A stretch of 64,000 nt of DNA from Stereum hirsutum FP-91666 SS1 (lineage: Eukaryota > Basidiomycota > Agaricomycetes > Russulales > Stereaceae): NCBI RefSeq assembly GCF_000264905.1, contig NW_006763158.1, forward strand, positions 1 through 64,000, written 5' to 3'. The translations under genes and the position numbers were made by a program. The notes under the pieces are model-generated. The model ran no database searches and was not told the origin of the DNA. It saw nothing but the letters and a program-made list of their open reading frames with translations. Below, in pieces: positions 45,565 through 59,245 of this stretch. The first letter of the stretch is position 1; each line of letters begins with the position of its first letter.

Positions 45565-48500
45565 AAACGAGCCGCAGAGGGTAGGATGGACACTTGTTCC
45601 GTGCTCAATCCCCGACTATTATAATAGACGGTGGATGGGCCGTAAAAACCTTGGAGGGCAGGCCGTGCTATGTTTACTCATTTCAGATCAAGGACCTCGT
45701 TTAGCTTCATAGCGATAGTGTGATTGGCTGATCGAGCAGAAGACTATCTTCGTCGTTGTCGTGATAGAAAGACAAGGCACGATATGTACATATTTATCGT
45801 GCGAGCCGTAAGGCTGTGGCGAAAGGAGACGAGGACCGGGGTGTGTCCGAGAGTGACTCGTTGAGCGAGGCGTCGAGAGGTAGGAGGCGGCGTATTCGAT
45901 GGGGATAGAGGCGATCGGTAGTATTTGGGATTGGGTGGAGGTGACCATTTGATTTGTCAGCGTGTTATAAGTTTGGCAGACTGAGATGGGTACAGGTACG
46001 ATCCTAGGCTCTAGATATGGTCGAGAAAGGGATAAGAAAGTGGAGGAAGAACATACACAGAACATTCGTTACTCACCCACTCATGCAGATGAGACCTCGA
46101 GCTCGGCAGCACCAGCTGAACTGTATGACTCAAGTACTGACCAAGCTGTTTGTCGACCATCGTTCCAGACAGATACGTCATCGGGACTTTGGACGCTTTC
46201 GTCTATGGCCAAACGACCTGTTTTCCATTCATATTGATAGCGTCTTAGTGATTCTCTCGGGGACGCCTTCCTCTCTTATACACATCAAGATAACACAATG
46301 AGCAATCACCCATGCACGCGTAAGTGGTTAATGAGAAAATCGAAAAAAGCAATGTGGTAAACGAACTGTCAGCGAGATGATGGCATATGTATTAAGACAT
46401 GAATGCTTACCTCGTCGCAAGGCCGATGCGACAGATCGAACCATCCGCCTTCGTATTCGCAACCTTTAAAATACGACGAATAACCGCGGGGAGAAAAAGC
46501 TTGGAATCCAGCCTTATAAATTGACAAAATTCCGCCCGGATCACGATGGCCTGGAGCGACAGTATGGTGTCATTGGGGCTGCCCGGGACGTCTTAGAGAG
46601 CGGAGGACCGAGGTACATCAACGACTTTGTTGAAAATAAATGTGGAAGAGAGAACGTACGCTGTATTCGATTTGATTTCTCCAGTTGCTTTGCATGTCCT
46701 CCATGGGCGCTCGTCGTTTCACTGGGATCGCTATAAGCAATAATGTAGAACGAGTGGTTCGATCTTCGGGCGCATTGAGGGACGCGCAGGCATGTGCAGT
46801 AACCACGCACCGGTCAACCCGTACATCCCATCACCTTCACTCTCGGCTCCCTATGCATAGGTTTATTCGCGCGAGTGACTATGAAGTACCCGGTGTTATG
46901 CGTACGGCGAGTCAGAAAAGAGCTCAGAAGAGGATAAACAGAAAAACACACCTTCGCGAACGTAGTAGCCTCATTCCAGTCCGCAACCAATCACCGAGAT
47001 CTCAATCACCTGCTCATGCATAGTTACAGAATCCCGTCCCAGGATCAATCCCATCCCCATTACCACCAAAAGACAAGCCAGCAGTAGAAGCGCCGGAAGA
47101 CGCTGGAGGATTCAGATGCGGTCGATGTAAAGCAGTTCCACGCCTTCGCAGAAGTTGATTCAAGCGGCAGCAACATGAGCATGCACTGTGTTTAGTAAAT
47201 AGAAGAAAAGTAGTGTGACGGTTAGTGTTGAGGGGCCATAGGATGGAACTGGTACACTTACCTCGGTTCGGGAGCTTCGAGCATGGGCACGAAGGTCGAA
47301 AACAACTGCTACAGATATTCTGCCTCTAAGACTTCCTAACAATTCGCAGCAAATTCAACCAATAATCGGCACTCTTACACAAAGTGCTTGGGTAAATAGT
47401 CAAACGTACGTCGAGATGTATACATAGATGGCCACTGGTACTAGTGATACTGGGTACCAACCTGTGCCGACTCATCAGTTCGAAGACGATCAACGAGGAA
47501 AGGGTGACGTACATACATTGGTCGGTCCAATGGCTCATCCTCGGGTACGGACCATCGCACTGCGAGATACTGAATTTTTGGAATAAATACAAACGGGTAG
47601 GAAGACATTTGGAAGACATGGTCAGCATTGCGTTTGCATTTCGTCCAATTCCTTTGCGATGTCACCGCCACCGCCACCAAATTGCAACGCGTACGGTAAC
47701 GCTGGAACCTCGCGAGTGCGATAAGATAAGATCGCCACGCGAGCGATGGCCGCTTCAAAGCCCTCTCTCTCGTCTTCAACTCTTCTTCGTCCAGCTTTGT
47801 CCGATCGACAACGAAGAGCTAGTCATGGTGGCTCTGAGAACAAGCATATCCCATGATTCTCCTGGTCAGATACATACACGTACCCGCCCATGTCACTCAT
47901 GATGCAATCAAGACTTGATCAAGACCCTGTCGTCTCACTTCTCGACCCATCTCATATGTCCTGTCTTGGCAGCCTATATAGCTACTCTCGTTCTCGAGGA
48001 ATACACCAGATTAATGCGATGAACTCTAGAAACTTCGCAGAAGGTCCTAAATTCAGCTTCTCAGATTATCCAACCATTCTATCCAACCGTGCCACCCATG
48101 CCACCCATCCTCGCTCTCGACGATGCTCGGAGTTAGTGAGTTGGAATGATGGATGAAAGAGTTGTACAAGAGTCGCCGGCTGCTACTTGTATGGGAACGG
48201 ATGGAAGGCAGGATGAAATGAGGGAAGTGAGAGATGTAGCATTATTGGAAGGTCGTGGGCTTTGGATCGAATGGAGAAGGTGGGTCGGACGACATAGACA
48301 CCACCCAGTACGTCTCACATCTTTATGTGTCGTATTTCGATCTTTTTCCTCCTTATTCTGGCTCAATTCACACTTAATCCATATCGCAAATACTGACACC
48401 TTTTCTGCCTACAACAGCACCTCCGATACGCTTTGTCTCGTCCGATACTGGTTATGAGTATGTTCACCTTCCTCGCCTTGCGTCACCCACTCCCTCTCAC

Positions 48501-49100
48501 GCTCCCCTATCCCGCCCTCTTTTTGCTTCTCTTCCCTGTCCGTCTATCCCGCTAGATGTTCCTTCTTATACTTACGCCCTACCCTTCACGAAATCTATTT
48601 AGATCTCCATCCTGAAATATTGAGAGCTGACACCATACGTCGCTGGAGCGACCTCTGAGGGGTCTTCAAAGTAGGAGACAGGTAGAGTTAGTAGTTTGAG
48701 TTATTGTACAGCAGAAGACTCACTATCAAACTCACGTAACCATTTTTTTAGGCGACAAAACCTCGAACCCGATTTCAACCTCGTCAACATCAGGATCAAA
48801 GGGATCAAGCTCTCACCTCCACACCGCTGCTATATCCACACTACATCACTCTGGACCTTCTCCGATTGCCACCAGATATCTTACAAGCCACGACCGGAGG
48901 TCCACTACCTGCACGTCGCCTTTCCCTCGCTCTGCCGTACCGTCCGTACATCCTCCGAATTTCCGGGATACCCGTTCAAACCATGCCGTCTGGCTCAGCG
49001 ATAAAACGCAGCTGTTTCATCCAAAGTCCCTATCCTATCCAAAATCTGGTCAGGTCAGCAGTTTTGCCTCGAGAGTACGGGAGCTTACGGTGAGTTCCTT
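45565..49100. repeat. Segmental duplication, copy B (partner at 12548-16975)
   Basis: Co-linear with copy A in the same orientation, about 33 kb away. It is about 0.9 kb shorter and carries more damage: the exon matching TAYVAGVPSEGSS in A reads TPYVAGATSEGSS and then hits a TAG near 48683. Exon borders near 47270 (GTAAGT), 48308 (GTACGT), 48680 (GTAGAG) and 49090 (GTGAGT) match copy A, so the duplicate once held the same two divergent genes. Confidence 0.75.
48191..49100 (+). pseudogene. Copy B of the duplicated plus-strand gene, broken
   Basis: Starts MGTDGRQDEMREV and reaches WVGRHRHHPV at a GTACGT donor, as in copy A. The later exon contains an in-frame stop just before the shared donor, and the following Ser/Thr/Pro-rich exon differs by several indels. 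The function of the intact copy is unknown. Confidence 0.45.
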
Positions 49101-50584
49101 CTTTTGAGCCTTCGCATGGTATTCTTGACGTCGGTGTAACCGCATGCTCGTCTGCTCTATTCTCAGACGCTATCCAAGACGTTGACTCGCAAATCGTTGG
49201 CGGTATATATGGGCTTTACGTTATTGTACTGTGTGTACCAACCCTTTCTTCCTCTTCCTCCAATGCAGCGTACACTGTAGATGGAATTATTTTACATTAT
49301 TACACCCATACGTCTGAATTCTTCCGAGAATCTCGTCAAATTAAACAGAAGCGTCGAAGTGGCGTTCAGAGCGAGCGAGCTTACAGTGACCTATCCCGAC
49401 TCATCCCAGCTGCTTTCGGATCCCATCTGCTTGAGCTACAGTACTCTAGGCTACTCTATGAGTTGGAATCTCCGTCTTTGCCGCCGTTGAATCTCAGGCA
49501 GTAGGGACATTGAAGGGCTCTGGCTCTCGTTATTAGGCGTTTCTGCTCTTCTCTCGCGTCGAAGTCGTTCGCGGCACACCAATGCTGTGGTTTTTGTACT
49601 CTTAGGCAAGAGGTCAAACTACAGCCCCATCTTTGGAGTCCTCTCATGCCAAGTCATCCTTCCTGAGCTCTCATCTTCGACTTGTTCATGTTGTTTCGTC
49701 CGGTCATCCACCATAACATCAATGCTAACAAATAATCGTTTTCTCGTTTGGTACCCATTATAGCTATTCCGGCCTCACGTATTTATGTGAAGATCTGAAA
49801 GCCTTCCTCCGTCACGGTCTATTGATCTTGAAGTGCCCATCTCTCCGTTTCGACTCCGGCATCATCGCTGTCTCTAACTCTAGCCACACCTCTCGCATTT
49901 TTGCCTCCTATTTTCCGACTTTGCTGCTTCCGGCTCTGTGGGCGGAGGTGGCGACTAAGTCCAAAAGCGAAAGCCCAGAATGCGTAGGAAGTCGAAAATG
50001 GGAGATTTTTGCGCATAAAAGGAGGATGCGGTAGTCGAAGCTTCTAAGATTTTCATCCCATCGAGCCTCGCGTATGCGGTCCACCTACTGAAATTATACA
50101 CCTGCTGGATTGCTCGCCGGCGATCACTTTTTCAGTATTCGCTGCTCAGGTCAAATGTGTGTGTGAGTACACTTGAGGTCTACGGACTTGTTCAATTTGT
50201 AGAACGCTGTTCCTCTTGCAGTAATCCCGTTCCTTGTCCACTCTGTCCAGCAAAACCCGAGCTCGAATCACCTATGATTTAACGCCATTTCACTCATAAC
50301 TTGTCGCCGTTTTTCGTGATGCTTCATTGAATTTACTCCATTGACGGAGCTATACTTGACATCCCGAAACGGTGTACAGACAAGGCGTAATCATGGTACT
50401 GAATGAAAAATTTAGAGGCTTCCTTGGCTAGCAAGGTCGTTCAGGTGCTCATACCCCGACAATACTCCCAATGAGATCCTTTGTTTCCTTCTATTCAAAG
50501 TTGGCCGAAACCCATGTCTCTGTGCTTCATCATCCTCTTATGATGTGTGAAACTCTGTAGCGAAAAATAAACCGTCTCTGCGAT
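49101..50584. other. Stretch between duplication copy B and the MITE
   Basis: Short frames only, none with recognisable domains. Nothing else seen. Confidence 0.4.
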
Positions 50585-50996
50585 TAGGGCATATATGTAG
50601 CGGTTTACATCGCCAAACCACGATGTGAACTAAACTCATGTTGAGTTCAATATTTCGGAACTTTGTCCCGTTGGAGCATCAGAGTTCAATTCACATTCAT
50701 CGTGGACTTTATACGGGGGTGGCCTCACCTCCACATCTGCCCGTCCGCCCTCGTCGTTCAAAATGGCACACACACATCGGTAGTAGGCCGATGTACTAGC
50801 ATCAAGAAGAGAGACGACGTCGCAGGTCGTCGCTGGGGAGGAACAGCGATGCGAGTGGAAGGAGATCCTTCTCGAGAATGCAAACTCAGTGTGAACTGGA
50901 TATCATATCTCGCACCACATCCACCATGTGAAGTTCACATTTTTCGCATTTGACATGACGAACGAAACTGATGTAAACCGCTACATATATGCCCTA
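50585..50996. mobile_element. MITE-like element with 27-bp perfect terminal inverted repeats
   Basis: The 27 bases at 50585-50611 are the exact reverse complement of 50970-50996, beginning TAGGGCATATATGTAGC. The 412-bp interior has no credible gene, though one short frame is open. If the outer TA pairs are the target-site duplication, the repeats proper are 25 bp starting GGGCATATATG, as expected for a Tc1/mariner-type non-autonomous element. Perfect arms suggest recent movement. Confidence 0.85.
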
Positions 50997-51321
50997 TTGG
51001 GTAAGTCATGCACATGTGTTGCCTTGGATATACAGTGATCTCGAAAGATTTTCCGATGAGCACTGTAGATAAGACCTTCATTATATCGTTCGCGTTCCAA
51101 ATTCGGATCAGCTGATGAAATTTCTTTTAATGCATAGGCGGGTCATATGCGGCAACCCTGGTGTGGCGTAAACACTCGAATATCACGGACACATAAAATG
51201 AAAACAAGGTGGGCGGATTTGGACGCGAGGTGTGCAAGTTGCAACTGGATGAGCCATATTCAGTCCAAATTTATGTCCATCGTGAGTGTATGTGTTGTAC
51301 CCACAAGAATAAACAGCCTCA

Positions 51322-53599
51322 TCATGTATCTGGTTCTCTCGCATTCAAGGACTTTACCAGCTCCACTGCCTTCGCATCTCGCGGACGCACAGAGCACTCA
51401 AATGGCATCGGGTGGCTGACATTTTTACGGGAACTGTAATTTAGTTTGAAGCAAGACGAGCAAAACTATGAATATCTTACGTACCTAATACCGCTGTCTA
51501 CCCATTCCGTTGTCACTTCAATTTCGTTTCCGGCCTCGTCCTTCGACTTCACGATATCAAATACGGATAGAATAGAGGCGACACCCAGCCATAGTGTCGT
51601 GTTTGCAAGGTATCTTCCCGGACAAATCCTAATGGCAAGTCAAATTGAAAAAATGACTTTATCGGAGGTTAGAAGACTTACCTTCTACCAAACCCGAAAG
51701 AGGCGAGTACCTCATCGTCGTTAAGTTCCCCTTCGGGTGTGATGAAGCGTTCCGGATTGAATCGCTCCGGTTCGGGGTAGAATTCTGAGTCATTAAGCAT
51801 TGCCCTATGCAAATGAACCGGGAAGAATTTCATTGTCGTGTACCTATCCTATGGATCTGGTGGAGAGCAGTCGAGACCTACCATGCATTTCCGACGACCG
51901 TCGACCCTATTTCAGGCACGAAAATCCAAAATTTACCATGAAAATACGCAGAAACATGGACTGTGTAAATACCTTTCGGAATGAAATACCCATCGTATAC
52001 ATCATCCTGCGCAGCAGCATGATCGACTGCCAAGGGGGTGACAAGCCTCCAACGCATAACCTCTCTGCAGATCGCTGAGATATATGGTAGTTCGTCCTTG
52101 TCGGAGAAGTTAGGGAGCCTGTCTCTGCCAATGACAACATCAATTTCGGCTTGAGCACGACTTTGAACGTATGGATGGTTCACGAGAGCCATCATGGCGC
52201 CAGTGAGGGCTGCCATAGACTACTTGGTATCAATATTGCATGAACAATCTGATGAGACAACCATGCTCACAGTGTCCGCTGCCGCTATATAACACAGGAG
52301 ACGTCAGTTCAACGAGTTCAACAAGGCAGAGCATAGAGCAAACACCTTACCGATGTGTATCATAGCAACACTCCTCTTGATCACGTATTCACCGAGCTCT
52401 CCCTTCTCGTTTTTTCTGAGTATCTTCGTAAGAAGCGAGGAAGGAGCAGCTCCAGAGGCCTGAATTGTGGAGTATGGATCAGTTCCGTCGTTGGTAAGAG
52501 TAGCAGGTCGCATACCATGGCTGCTTTAGTTTGTTCGAAGAGGTCATTCTTGATGGACTCGTTCAGGTCATTACAGTTCCTAGCATACGCCTTGAAACCG
52601 GAGACTCCAGGGAGCCATTCTGGCATACGGCGCACTAGAGGGTTTCCGAGACATGTGATGACGGATAGTCAGCGTCTGTTCATAGCACAAAGAAAGTCTC
52701 TGCCCAATGGCCAAAGGTAAATACTCACAGAACGGATAGGAGTTCACAAGGAATCGTCCGGGGATCATGATTTGAGCAAGTACAGCCATTGACTCCTCCA
52801 CTTTCTGAATGAGAGGGTCTCCGCGCATGCCGACTTCGTAATCGTAAGCAAGCTTAAGCGGGAGAGAACCAGCGTGACTAGTTCATACAACTAAATTACA
52901 GTTTCAGAGGTCGTGACTGACATTACGCACTGCTTCAGAAGCTCGATCAAATTGTCCGGTTGCCCATGGAGATCGCGCAGTAGCGTTTTATTTCTGGAGA
53001 TTAAAAGAGGATAGTAGTCTCCGACTGCGTCGGGTCGGAAGTGCTGATGGATGATACGACGGTGGGCACGCCACGCGTCTGAGTAAGGCATAAAAGCAAT
53101 GTTATAGTCCCAGCCAGCGCTGAAGAGAAATACAAATATCTGTTTAGTTGCATCGTTTGTGACAGAACGGGGCAAATACCAACACTCACATATTCACCAT
53201 CTCGTTATGTGGCTTATCAGAGTAGATAGACGACCTTTGGTCAAACAACACCTTCGCAGCCTTGGCTGAGTTTATGATGATAGTATGCGAGCCTGGGACA
53301 TGGTATGATACTATATCGCCTAGAAGAATGAAACTATATCATCAAAATTCCTACGCATAGGAAGAAAAGAGGAAGAATGGCGTACTGTTATACAATCTCG
53401 ACCATTCTGCAAATGCCAAATGCGGACGATCCTTGGGCACATCCAATAAATTTCCAATAAGGAAACGAGGTGGAGGGCCTGGTGGATACGGAATACCAGA
53501 ACAGTTGCGTCGACGGTAAAGGAGCCCACGTAGGCAAATATACGCAGAAAGAATAAATACGAGGAGTAACAGATGGTATTTGAGGTCTGTTATCGCCAT
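51322..53599 (-). CDS. Cytochrome P450 monooxygenase (CYP), ER membrane-anchored
   Basis: The N-terminus (MAITDLKYHLLLLVFILSAY) is a membrane anchor, followed by the proline hinge PYPPGPPPRFLIGN. Then WRAHRRIIHQHF (helix C), the I-helix AAADT, ICREVMRW (ExxR), PEPERFNPERF, and the heme-binding loop FGFGRRICPGRYLA with its cysteine ligand. Exons keep phase from 53599 to the TGA at 51322. The I-helix AAADT is encoded by a 14-nt microexon at 52271-52284. The layout matches the CYP families of basidiomycete secondary metabolism (CYP5144/CYP620-like by feel, not verified). It would hydroxylate or epoxidise a small lipophilic substrate with a reductase partner. It is 27 kb from the halogenase/methyltransferase pair, so a link is only possible. 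Confidence 0.93.
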
Positions 53600-53629
53600 G
53601 AGTGTACGCCTCTCGTTGGCGGGTCAAGT

Positions 53630-56600
53630 GGTGGAACGGCCACTATCACAAGAGGGCGTTATATATCTAATGTACCGCCTATATGTCGAAGGAGCCCCGA
53701 ACGCCGCTAGCGGGAGTTCGAAGATACTGTTGTGCCATATATTCATGCAGGCGTGATGCAGTGTTAGATACACAAGCTCTGGGAGGCACTGGTTCGGATG
53801 ACGACGTGACGCCACAAAGATACCGGCAAGGTTTTTGAGTTCTCAAAGACCCATGAACCTATACTGCCATGCTCTACTATGACACCAAGATGTCGATATG
53901 GTCACTGGAGGGTGTGGTGTTGATGAGTCGAAGCTGTTCTGTGAGAGTCCCGAAGCTGCGTGAAATTAAGATTCCGCTAAAATAGACGGTGCTCCCATGG
54001 AGTAGCAACAGGAATAGAGAATTCATTGCCGTCTATAATCGTTGGTAGTCGGCAAAAAAGGGCGAAGTGTGTCCATGGTCCACCGACAGATGAGTCGCAA
54101 TAGAGACGATAATTCAGTTCAGGAGTAGGGAACAGTAGTGCGTCCGGTGAGAGAACTAACAGCTGTAGTATGCACAGGCTCTAATTCCAACGATCAGCGG
54201 CGAAGTGTTACAGTAATTAAGAAACAGGTGGAGTCAGCGGAAGCTTTCACGAAAGAGAAAAGGCGCGAGAAGGTCTGTAAGCAGATAAGAAATGTTTCCG
54301 GACGAAGAACGAGAGCCAGCTAACATATCCCGCAGCAGCGGTCTCACAGTGACGGCATCAGGTTGTCACTGTTAGCTCTTCGTACAAGATACGGGCAAGT
54401 TCAATCACTTTATCATTATGGTATACCGCCTTATGAATCTCTTGGCTGTCCAGTGAAGCTTGCTTGGAGAGAAGAATCAGTGTGTGTTGATGAGAGAGAG
54501 GCACGAACTATAATGCTGGCTGAATGTTAGCCAGCTCATTAAAAGTTGAAGAAATTATCTCGTCCGAGGTCAGTTTGGGAGTGGCTTAGATGTTTCTGAA
54601 GTTAGATATATGAGACCGTCAGGCGTCGTTGACCTACGTTCAAAGAGGCCAACAAAGATCAATATCAATATGTCTTTACGAATACTTACCCTCACGCACC
54701 GATAGAAGGGAGACGGCATTGAAGAAGCAAAACTCGGTGAGAGAGTTAGGTATCGCGAAGTAATAAGTCCACTCGATTAGGGATAATTCGACGAACTCAA
54801 AGCTAAACTTAGAGGATGTTCACTTCGCAGTCCGAAGTCGTCGGAGGACCAAACAGAAAAAGTCGATGGATAGACCCCAATGGCTTAGTATTAGATGCCA
54901 CATACGTGGACTGTGGAATCATGTGCCACGGCACCTGAAGAACACGCTAAAGAGATACCGCAAAAGAAGACACACTAGCATAGGGCCGGCTAGGAGCATT
55001 GAGCAGCAGCGACATCGCAGGTAAGAGCTATAATTCCGGAGCGTAATAGTCATGCCCGCTGTACAAATAATTTCCGGCGCGGCGGCCTCTTCTGGGTCGT
55101 ATCGGAAAGAGAAAACAAATAGAGGCCAAAATCAGTCTGGATGGAGAACAAGCGGACGTGCTTCGGGAAGAAAGTCAAGAGCTCATACCAGTCCAACCCT
55201 CAGCAGGAGCCTGCGGATTGGATGATCGAACACAGATACAGAGAACCTTGTACGAAAGAGTTTATGTCGTGTCAGCGAAGAGAGTATAAGCCAAAGATAG
55301 CTGTATTCACTGGCTGCTTCGGAAGCAATCGCACTTGACGTTGACGTTGGCAGGAGATCGAAGGCTCTCTGGACGCCTACATGGAAGTAGCGGTGGGGAG
55401 ATTCGGGGAGTAGGGACCAGAGGGTGTGATCGAGGGGGAAGCAACGGAGCTTACTTCTAAAGTGAATGTGGCGAAATGACTATTTGAAAGATTTTTGTGT
55501 AAATGGGTGGGGACAGCAAAGACGTGTGGAGTGAGGGTATTTGTCAGCTTATTTTGCTATCACTCGAGGGAGCAGATGGATTAGAGTGATAACGGAAGAA
55601 AAATAGAAAGAAAAAATAGTACAAAACAAGCAACGATTGAGGGTGTTCGTCTCAACCTGACTCCATACAACAGCGCTCATGCAAATAAACAAATCAAGAG
55701 CTCACCATGACCTCCTAGCATCTCAGGCCAACATCTGGCCTGGCGAGGTTACCTACCGACTAGCTGGTGTAACACACATTTTCCTGTGAGGGAGCTGCCA
55801 GAATAGAGTATAAATTTCGCAGCCTTTAGTTGAGACTTATCTTATCTTATCTCCAGTCGGAGCCTGTCGGAGTCCTAATTTGCATGTATTTACTCGCTTC
55901 GCTGGCTTCGGCTAATGATCATCTTCGAATATCAACAACTGTTTCTCTTTTCTTTCTCATCTTCTCTCCTCGCTCGCGCCCCTCCTCGTAATCGAGTAGT
56001 GGCGCTCAAGGATAGTGTTTGAACTTTTCTATCTCAGCTTCAACTCTCGCGCGTCTCACGTGCTCGACTCGCTCGCCCATCCACACATTCAACATATTCT
56101 CGTGCCCCTCAAACTACACCATCGGAACGCGTGCACGCCGAACACTCGCCCAATCCGCGTTCCTCTTTCGTATGCTCCCTTTCTTCTCTCTGTGAACCAC
56201 GTTCATCAGGTTCCACCGGACCTTTGAAATGATCCCCCGAAAGGGTGTTTCAGCTGGACTGTTTCTGGGACGTCGGCGCTGTCTAGGGGCGCATAGCCCG
56301 ATTGTAGATTTGGGAAGGGTGTAGTTTGCGTTCGGGACTCAGAGTACGGGTTAGATGGAGAGGAAATGGTAATGAATGCGATTAACACGGTTATGCGTAT
56401 GGCGTGGATATCGTGTGTCCATGGAGAAGTCGGTCGCTCAGATGCAGAGCATGTCGGAATGGATGTATAAGTAATCAGCTGTTAACGCAGATGAACTACG
56501 CCATGATTGCCCAGCTGATGACTCCTCCCGCCTCCAATGGTGGCCTACAAGGGTAATGATCTGCACTATGTTCTATTACAGCTGCGATATAGACTCCTCT

Positions 56601-56698
56601 GCTCGGAAGAAAACACGGAGAGGCTTACAGTAATAACTAATATACCACAAGGATTTCAAAACAAAGCGACCAAAGAGGTCAGGAGAGAATCTCTGCGC
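53630..56698. other. 3-kb stretch without a supported gene
   Basis: Only short open frames occur. A hairpin (AGGCCAacatctGGCCT near 55721) and a TTATC triplication near 55840 are seen, but no repeat ends or conserved domain. It could be relic transposon DNA. Confidence 0.4.
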
Positions 56699-57417
56699 TC
56701 AGTTTCCATTAGTGAAATCCCAGCTGCCATAGATAACTCCAGCTGATTCATCTGCGAAGAAGTCGAAAAGACCTCGCGAAAGGTCCAGCCCAGCGTATGG
56801 ACAGCCAGGGCACTATTTTGATAATAAAGTGAAGAAAGTTGGGTGAGGATCAGAGGGAGCATGCTACAGTAATCTAAGCGGATCGAAACGCACCTCATCC
56901 TCAATGACAGCAGTGGTGGTCTTACCGTTGGCGGTGATTGTGATGGTCTCGCCACAGTGTGGACCAGGATAACCATCCCCATATTGCTAGTATACATGCC
57001 CATGCTCGATATAAGAGGTTGGAATATGAGAGTGAAACACAACACCTACGTCGGAGTTCAGAGCAACGACCTACATCCATCCGTTAGACCACAATGCCCA
57101 TACGACAAACTGTTGATGCACAATACTCACGAAATCAGATGCAACATTGGTAGTCCCACATGCGCCCCTGAAAAACCGCACGACAAAAGTAAGAAACTGC
57201 TCACGGAGAAATAAAAGACTACTTACTTGCTAACATCGTAGAATGTAAAACGGGCGTTATCGAACCTCTTTTGCAAAGCATCAGAGCTCATTTCACTGGA
57301 CGAAAGCCGAGCCATGCCACGGTGACGACGAGAGTATCCAGTATATTTATTGGCATCTGCCATACAATAGACAGAAAAGCAGAGAACTGTAAAGACAGTG
57401 AGCAGTTTAGCGTGCAT
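56699..57417 (-). CDS. Secreted RlpA-like double-psi beta-barrel protein
   Basis: Five exons (57417-57227, 57167-57131, 57070-57050, 56986-56894, 56812-56699) join in frame to 151 residues. MHAKLLTVFTVLCFSVYCMA is a signal peptide. FDNARFTFYDVSKGACG begins the RlpA/expansin-like barrel; VASDFVVALNSDQYG, HCGETITITANGKTT, VIEDECPGCPYAGLDLS and GLFDFFADESAGVIYGSW follow, with the paired cysteines typical of the Agaricomycete 'riboflavin aldehyde-forming enzyme'/RlpA-like family. The third exon is only 21 bp. Such proteins are secreted during fruiting or wood decay; their real biochemical role is poorly defined. The ATG at 57417 is chosen because the signal peptide starts there; the frame is open further upstream. 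Confidence 0.92.
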
Positions 57418-58590
57418 TGGATTAGAGCTTGTGGAGTTTGGTACAGGGAATTTGAAGAAGGGCAGGCGGTAAATCACTGGCTACCTTGCACGCTTTTAAC
57501 CAACTTCCCACCATCGGTGACGGCCTGTATTGGCCTATAGCTTAGCGGAACTGTCGCACTACGGGTATATTTTGCCCGTATCAGGTCCGATTTCGCCCCT
57601 ATGTGTCCCTATGCTGAGAGCACTCCCCACCCGAGAACCTTTCTGCACATGTACATCCGGCGCTTCAAATATATACGCGAATAACCCCATAAACTGTCAA
57701 GTTTGGGAAATAGAGCGGACAAAGGACGACTTTACCATCGGAATAAATGCAATGCATAGTCTGATAGGCGAACATGCTTTTACTAGCGGAAGGTCATATG
57801 CCGTCCGTCTGAGATCATCAAAAGCCAGCTCTGCTTTGTATACACTTCGTGGAAGAGATGCCCATAGGCTCTGGGGAGGGAAGATCAGGATCGGACATGC
57901 GAAGACAACGTGCTAATCGGGAAACCTAGACCATCGTACCTGGCATGCACGATGCATAACGGCAATCATAACGTTCAGGAGGTATGGAAAGTGCTTGAGG
58001 GAAGATGAGATGGACGAAATTCTCCTATCCACAACAGACTCCAAAGAGCCGTGATGGATTTCGGAGAATTGTGGGTAGGAGCGTATAACATCTCGGAGAT
58101 ATGATCCCTCCGAGTGTAGCGCTTTGCATTTGGTCGAGGTGAACCATTTCTGGGTAAATATTGGCTCGGAAGCGATCTTCCACCACGACGGCTAGCGACA
58201 GCCGTAAATTACCTGCCCTGTTAGCTGGCATGTATTTGTATCGGAAAAAGGGAAGCGCATCTCGTCTCACGCGACTCCTCTGAACAACATGCCCGTTCCC
58301 TTCCCTAGAACTAAGGCTCGCGGTGCTCGGAGGCGACGAATCGTCATGCTCTGACGCTCGCCACAGTAGCGAACGATGCAGTAGCTCTGTTTAATAGGCG
58401 GTCGAGATCTATGTAATACCGTCGAAGGCTCGCGATAGTCATAGACGACGGAAGGTCGTGCTCTGATGCTCGCCATAGTCGCAAACTTCACTGACAGACG
58501 ATCGAGTGCTAGTCTCTCAGGAAGGTCAGGAGCGGAAATCATTGCAGATTACTGACATGCCTATCACACCCCCAGCCAAGAGAGAATACG
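57418..58590. other. Stretch upstream of the RlpA-like gene
   Basis: Promoter region of the minus-strand gene plus sequence without a credible gene. Near 58340-58530 two related units (both with a TGCTCTGAcGCTCGCCA-like core) form a short degenerate tandem repeat of about 110 bp. Confidence 0.4.
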
Positions 58591-58599
58591 AGGGTGCTG

Positions 58600-59120
58600 C
58601 TGGATATCCTAGTATGGGAATTCCCAGATGCTGATCGTGCCGTCGTCTACGCTCGAAGCGACGCGAGTACAGGTGAGCAAGAAAGCGACTGATTTAACGT
58701 ATTCGGTGTGTCCCTGCAATGACCATGCTACCATATACTCGTCTGAACGTCCCAGAGACAAACGGTTTCGGGGCCGTTCGAAGGGCAGGCCGACACATCA
58801 CCTCTGTTGCCTTCTCGCCGAACATGTCGGGCTCACAGGACGACCACACATAACCTGTCTCTGTATCACAGATACGGACTGTGATGATTGCAAGTGCCGG
58901 ATACGAAGTGAATGCGGGATGCGCGGGTCTTCTGCCCACACCCTGCATAGGCTAGAACTGTCAATGATGAGAACAGCGTGCAAAAAGGACCAAAATCCCC
59001 GGGGTTGTGTAATTATCAAAGTGAAACAGAGAGTTTATACGCGCCCGAGGGTCATTTTCGGCGACCGACAAAGAGTTTGAGGACTGGACCCTGATGTTAG
59101 CGATAGAATTACGAGCGGAG
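58600..59120 (-). pseudogene. WD40-repeat protein relic
   Basis: Minus-strand frames contain TVRICDTETG and then, in another frame, LQGHTEYVKSVAF and SSVDDGTISIWEFPY, which are halves of WD40 blades as found in large Agaricomycete NACHT/WD40 proteins. Frame changes and stops interrupt the repeats, so this is a fragment of a decayed gene rather than a short intact one. Confidence 0.6.
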
Positions 59121-59245
59121 GTCTTGGACCTCTTCCTCTTATCCACGTCGGGCACTGGCAGGGAGCTATAAGGCATGTCAGTTCGACGGTTACGATACTC
59201 GGAAGAATTCAAAAGTCAGGCATACGTGTCGTTCGAGTGTGCTGT

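Noticed and set aside
51322..53599. P450 as a definite member of the halogenase/methyltransferase cluster
   Set aside because: It is 27 kb away with transposons and unrelated genes between; proximity alone is not enough.
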